A stretch of DNA of 5,373 nucleotides, from the NCBI GenBank assembly GCA_021647345.1, contig JAKIUX010000095.1, positions 1 to 5,373 on the forward strand. The letters are read 5' to 3'. Below the pieces are notes generated by a model. It was not told where the DNA came from, did not search any database, and was given only the letters and a program-made list of their open reading frames with translations. Both the position numbers and the translations under genes were made by a program. Positions 4,824 through 5,373 of this stretch are shown here, piece after piece (within the stretch, counting starts at the first letter, position 1; each line of letters starts with the position of its first letter). This stretch comes from Hydrogenimonas sp. Lineage in GTDB: Bacteria > Campylobacterota > Campylobacteria > Campylobacterales > Hydrogenimonadaceae.

Positions 4824-5373
4824 TCAAAGGAGTCCAAGCAGAGCTACAAACAAAACCGGTGGCGTCACAATGACCCCAACCTTCATATATTGGCCCCATC
4901 CTATCACAACTCCCTTTTTCGCCAGCACGTGGAGCCAAAGAAGCGTGGCTAAGGAGCCGATCGGTGTCATCTTCGGCCCAAGGTTGCAGCCGATTATGTT
5001 GGCATAGGCTAAAAATGTATCACCCGTTTTATCTATGGCTATGTCCATCACCATAACCGTAGGCATATTGTTCATAACCGAGCTCAAGAGTGCTGAGATA
5101 AAGCCGGTACCAACTATGTAAGTCTCATGCCCGTACCCCTTCAATATAGCAAGCCACTGAGCGATTTCATCGGTTAAGCCGGCGTTTTTGAGTCCGAACA
5201 CCACAACATATAAACCTATAGAGAACCAAACGACCTGCCAAGGCGCCGTCTTTATAGTCATAATAGGTTTTACCGCCCTATGGCGTGCCGCTATGCATAG
5301 AAAGAGCAGAGCGCCGCCGAGGGCGAAGAGCGATACCGGCAGATCGAATGCGTCACCGATGAAGTAGCCTACC
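4824..5373 (-). CDS. arsB: arsenite efflux pump ArsB, partial (N-terminus beyond right edge)
   Basis: The last 182 residues are visible; the frame is open to the right edge and stops at TGA (4826-4824). The family signature is strong and matches E. coli ArsB closely: DLPVSLFALGGALLFL, APWQVVWFS, LKNAGLTD, SSVMNNMPTV, then IIGCNLGPKMTPIGSLAT followed by LLWLHVLAKKG, and a final hydrophobic segment. ArsB is an inner-membrane antiporter of the ArsB/NhaD superfamily (usually about 430 residues, 12 helices) that expels arsenite and antimonite, alone or powered by ArsA. This piece covers about the last five helices. The methionine at 5261-5259 is internal, because 37 conserved-looking codons precede it in frame, so it is not the start. 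The C-terminus ends a few residues earlier than in E. coli. Other ars genes would be expected beyond the right edge. Confidence 0.93.
   Translation of the reverse strand, partial: VGYFIGDAFDLPVSLFALGGALLFLCIAARHRAVKPIMTIKTAPWQVVWFSIGLYVVVFGLKNAGLTDEIAQWLAILKGYGHETYIVGTGFISALLSSVMNNMPTVMVMDIAIDKTGDTFLAYANIIGCNLGPKMTPIGSLATLLWLHVLAKKGVVIGWGQYMKVGVIVTPPVLFVALLGLL

Noticed and set aside
5259..5261. Start codon of arsB at the internal ATG
   Set aside because: Thirty-seven in-frame upstream codons (including LPVSLFALGGALLFL) match the ArsB family, so the true start lies beyond the window.

Overview
The window looks like chromosome of a Campylobacterota (epsilonproteobacterial) organism. This is inferred, not proven: the leaders are AT-rich, -10 boxes are good (TATAAT, TATAAA) without clear -35 boxes, the coding sequence is rich in Lys, Ile and Ser, and the small conserved proteins are of a type I associate with that phylum. 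No RNA gene of a known class, CRISPR array, insertion sequence or integration site was seen.

Layout, left to right. (1) 1-394, minus strand: a CopD-like integral membrane protein cut off by the left edge. (2) 395-498: a 104-bp divergent intergenic region with a promoter for each side and a 16-bp inverted repeat. (3) 499-663, plus strand: a 54-aa four-cysteine protein, followed by a hairpin. (4) 664-1036: a 373-bp non-coding leader packed with hairpins, including a strong terminator- or attenuator-like stem at 882-926. (5) 1037-3106, plus strand: a TonB-dependent outer-membrane receptor of the siderophore/metal type. (6) 3100-4446, plus strand: a PepSY-TM-type inner-membrane protein overlapping the receptor by 7 nt and interrupted by one in-frame TGA at 3406-3408. 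(7) 4478-4687, minus strand: a 69-aa helical protein with a His-rich N-terminus. (8) 4824-5373, minus strand: the C-terminal part of the arsenite efflux pump ArsB, running off the right edge.

The receptor and the PepSY-TM gene form a classic pair. The receptor would import a ferric siderophore or similar complex across the outer membrane with TonB energy, and the haem-binding inner-membrane protein would reduce or process the metal on the periplasmic side, as known for FoxA/FoxB-type pairs. Here the second gene appears broken. It is a tandem duplication of one unit, and aligning its two halves puts the TGA opposite a glycine (GGA in the second half). This points to a single G-to-T nonsense change rather than a frameshift or two separate genes. 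The duplicated architecture, with three conserved histidines per half and an Asp-box-like periplasmic segment, and the structured leader upstream of the receptor are the most interesting items. The arsenic gene and the two small proteins have no evident link to this operon.
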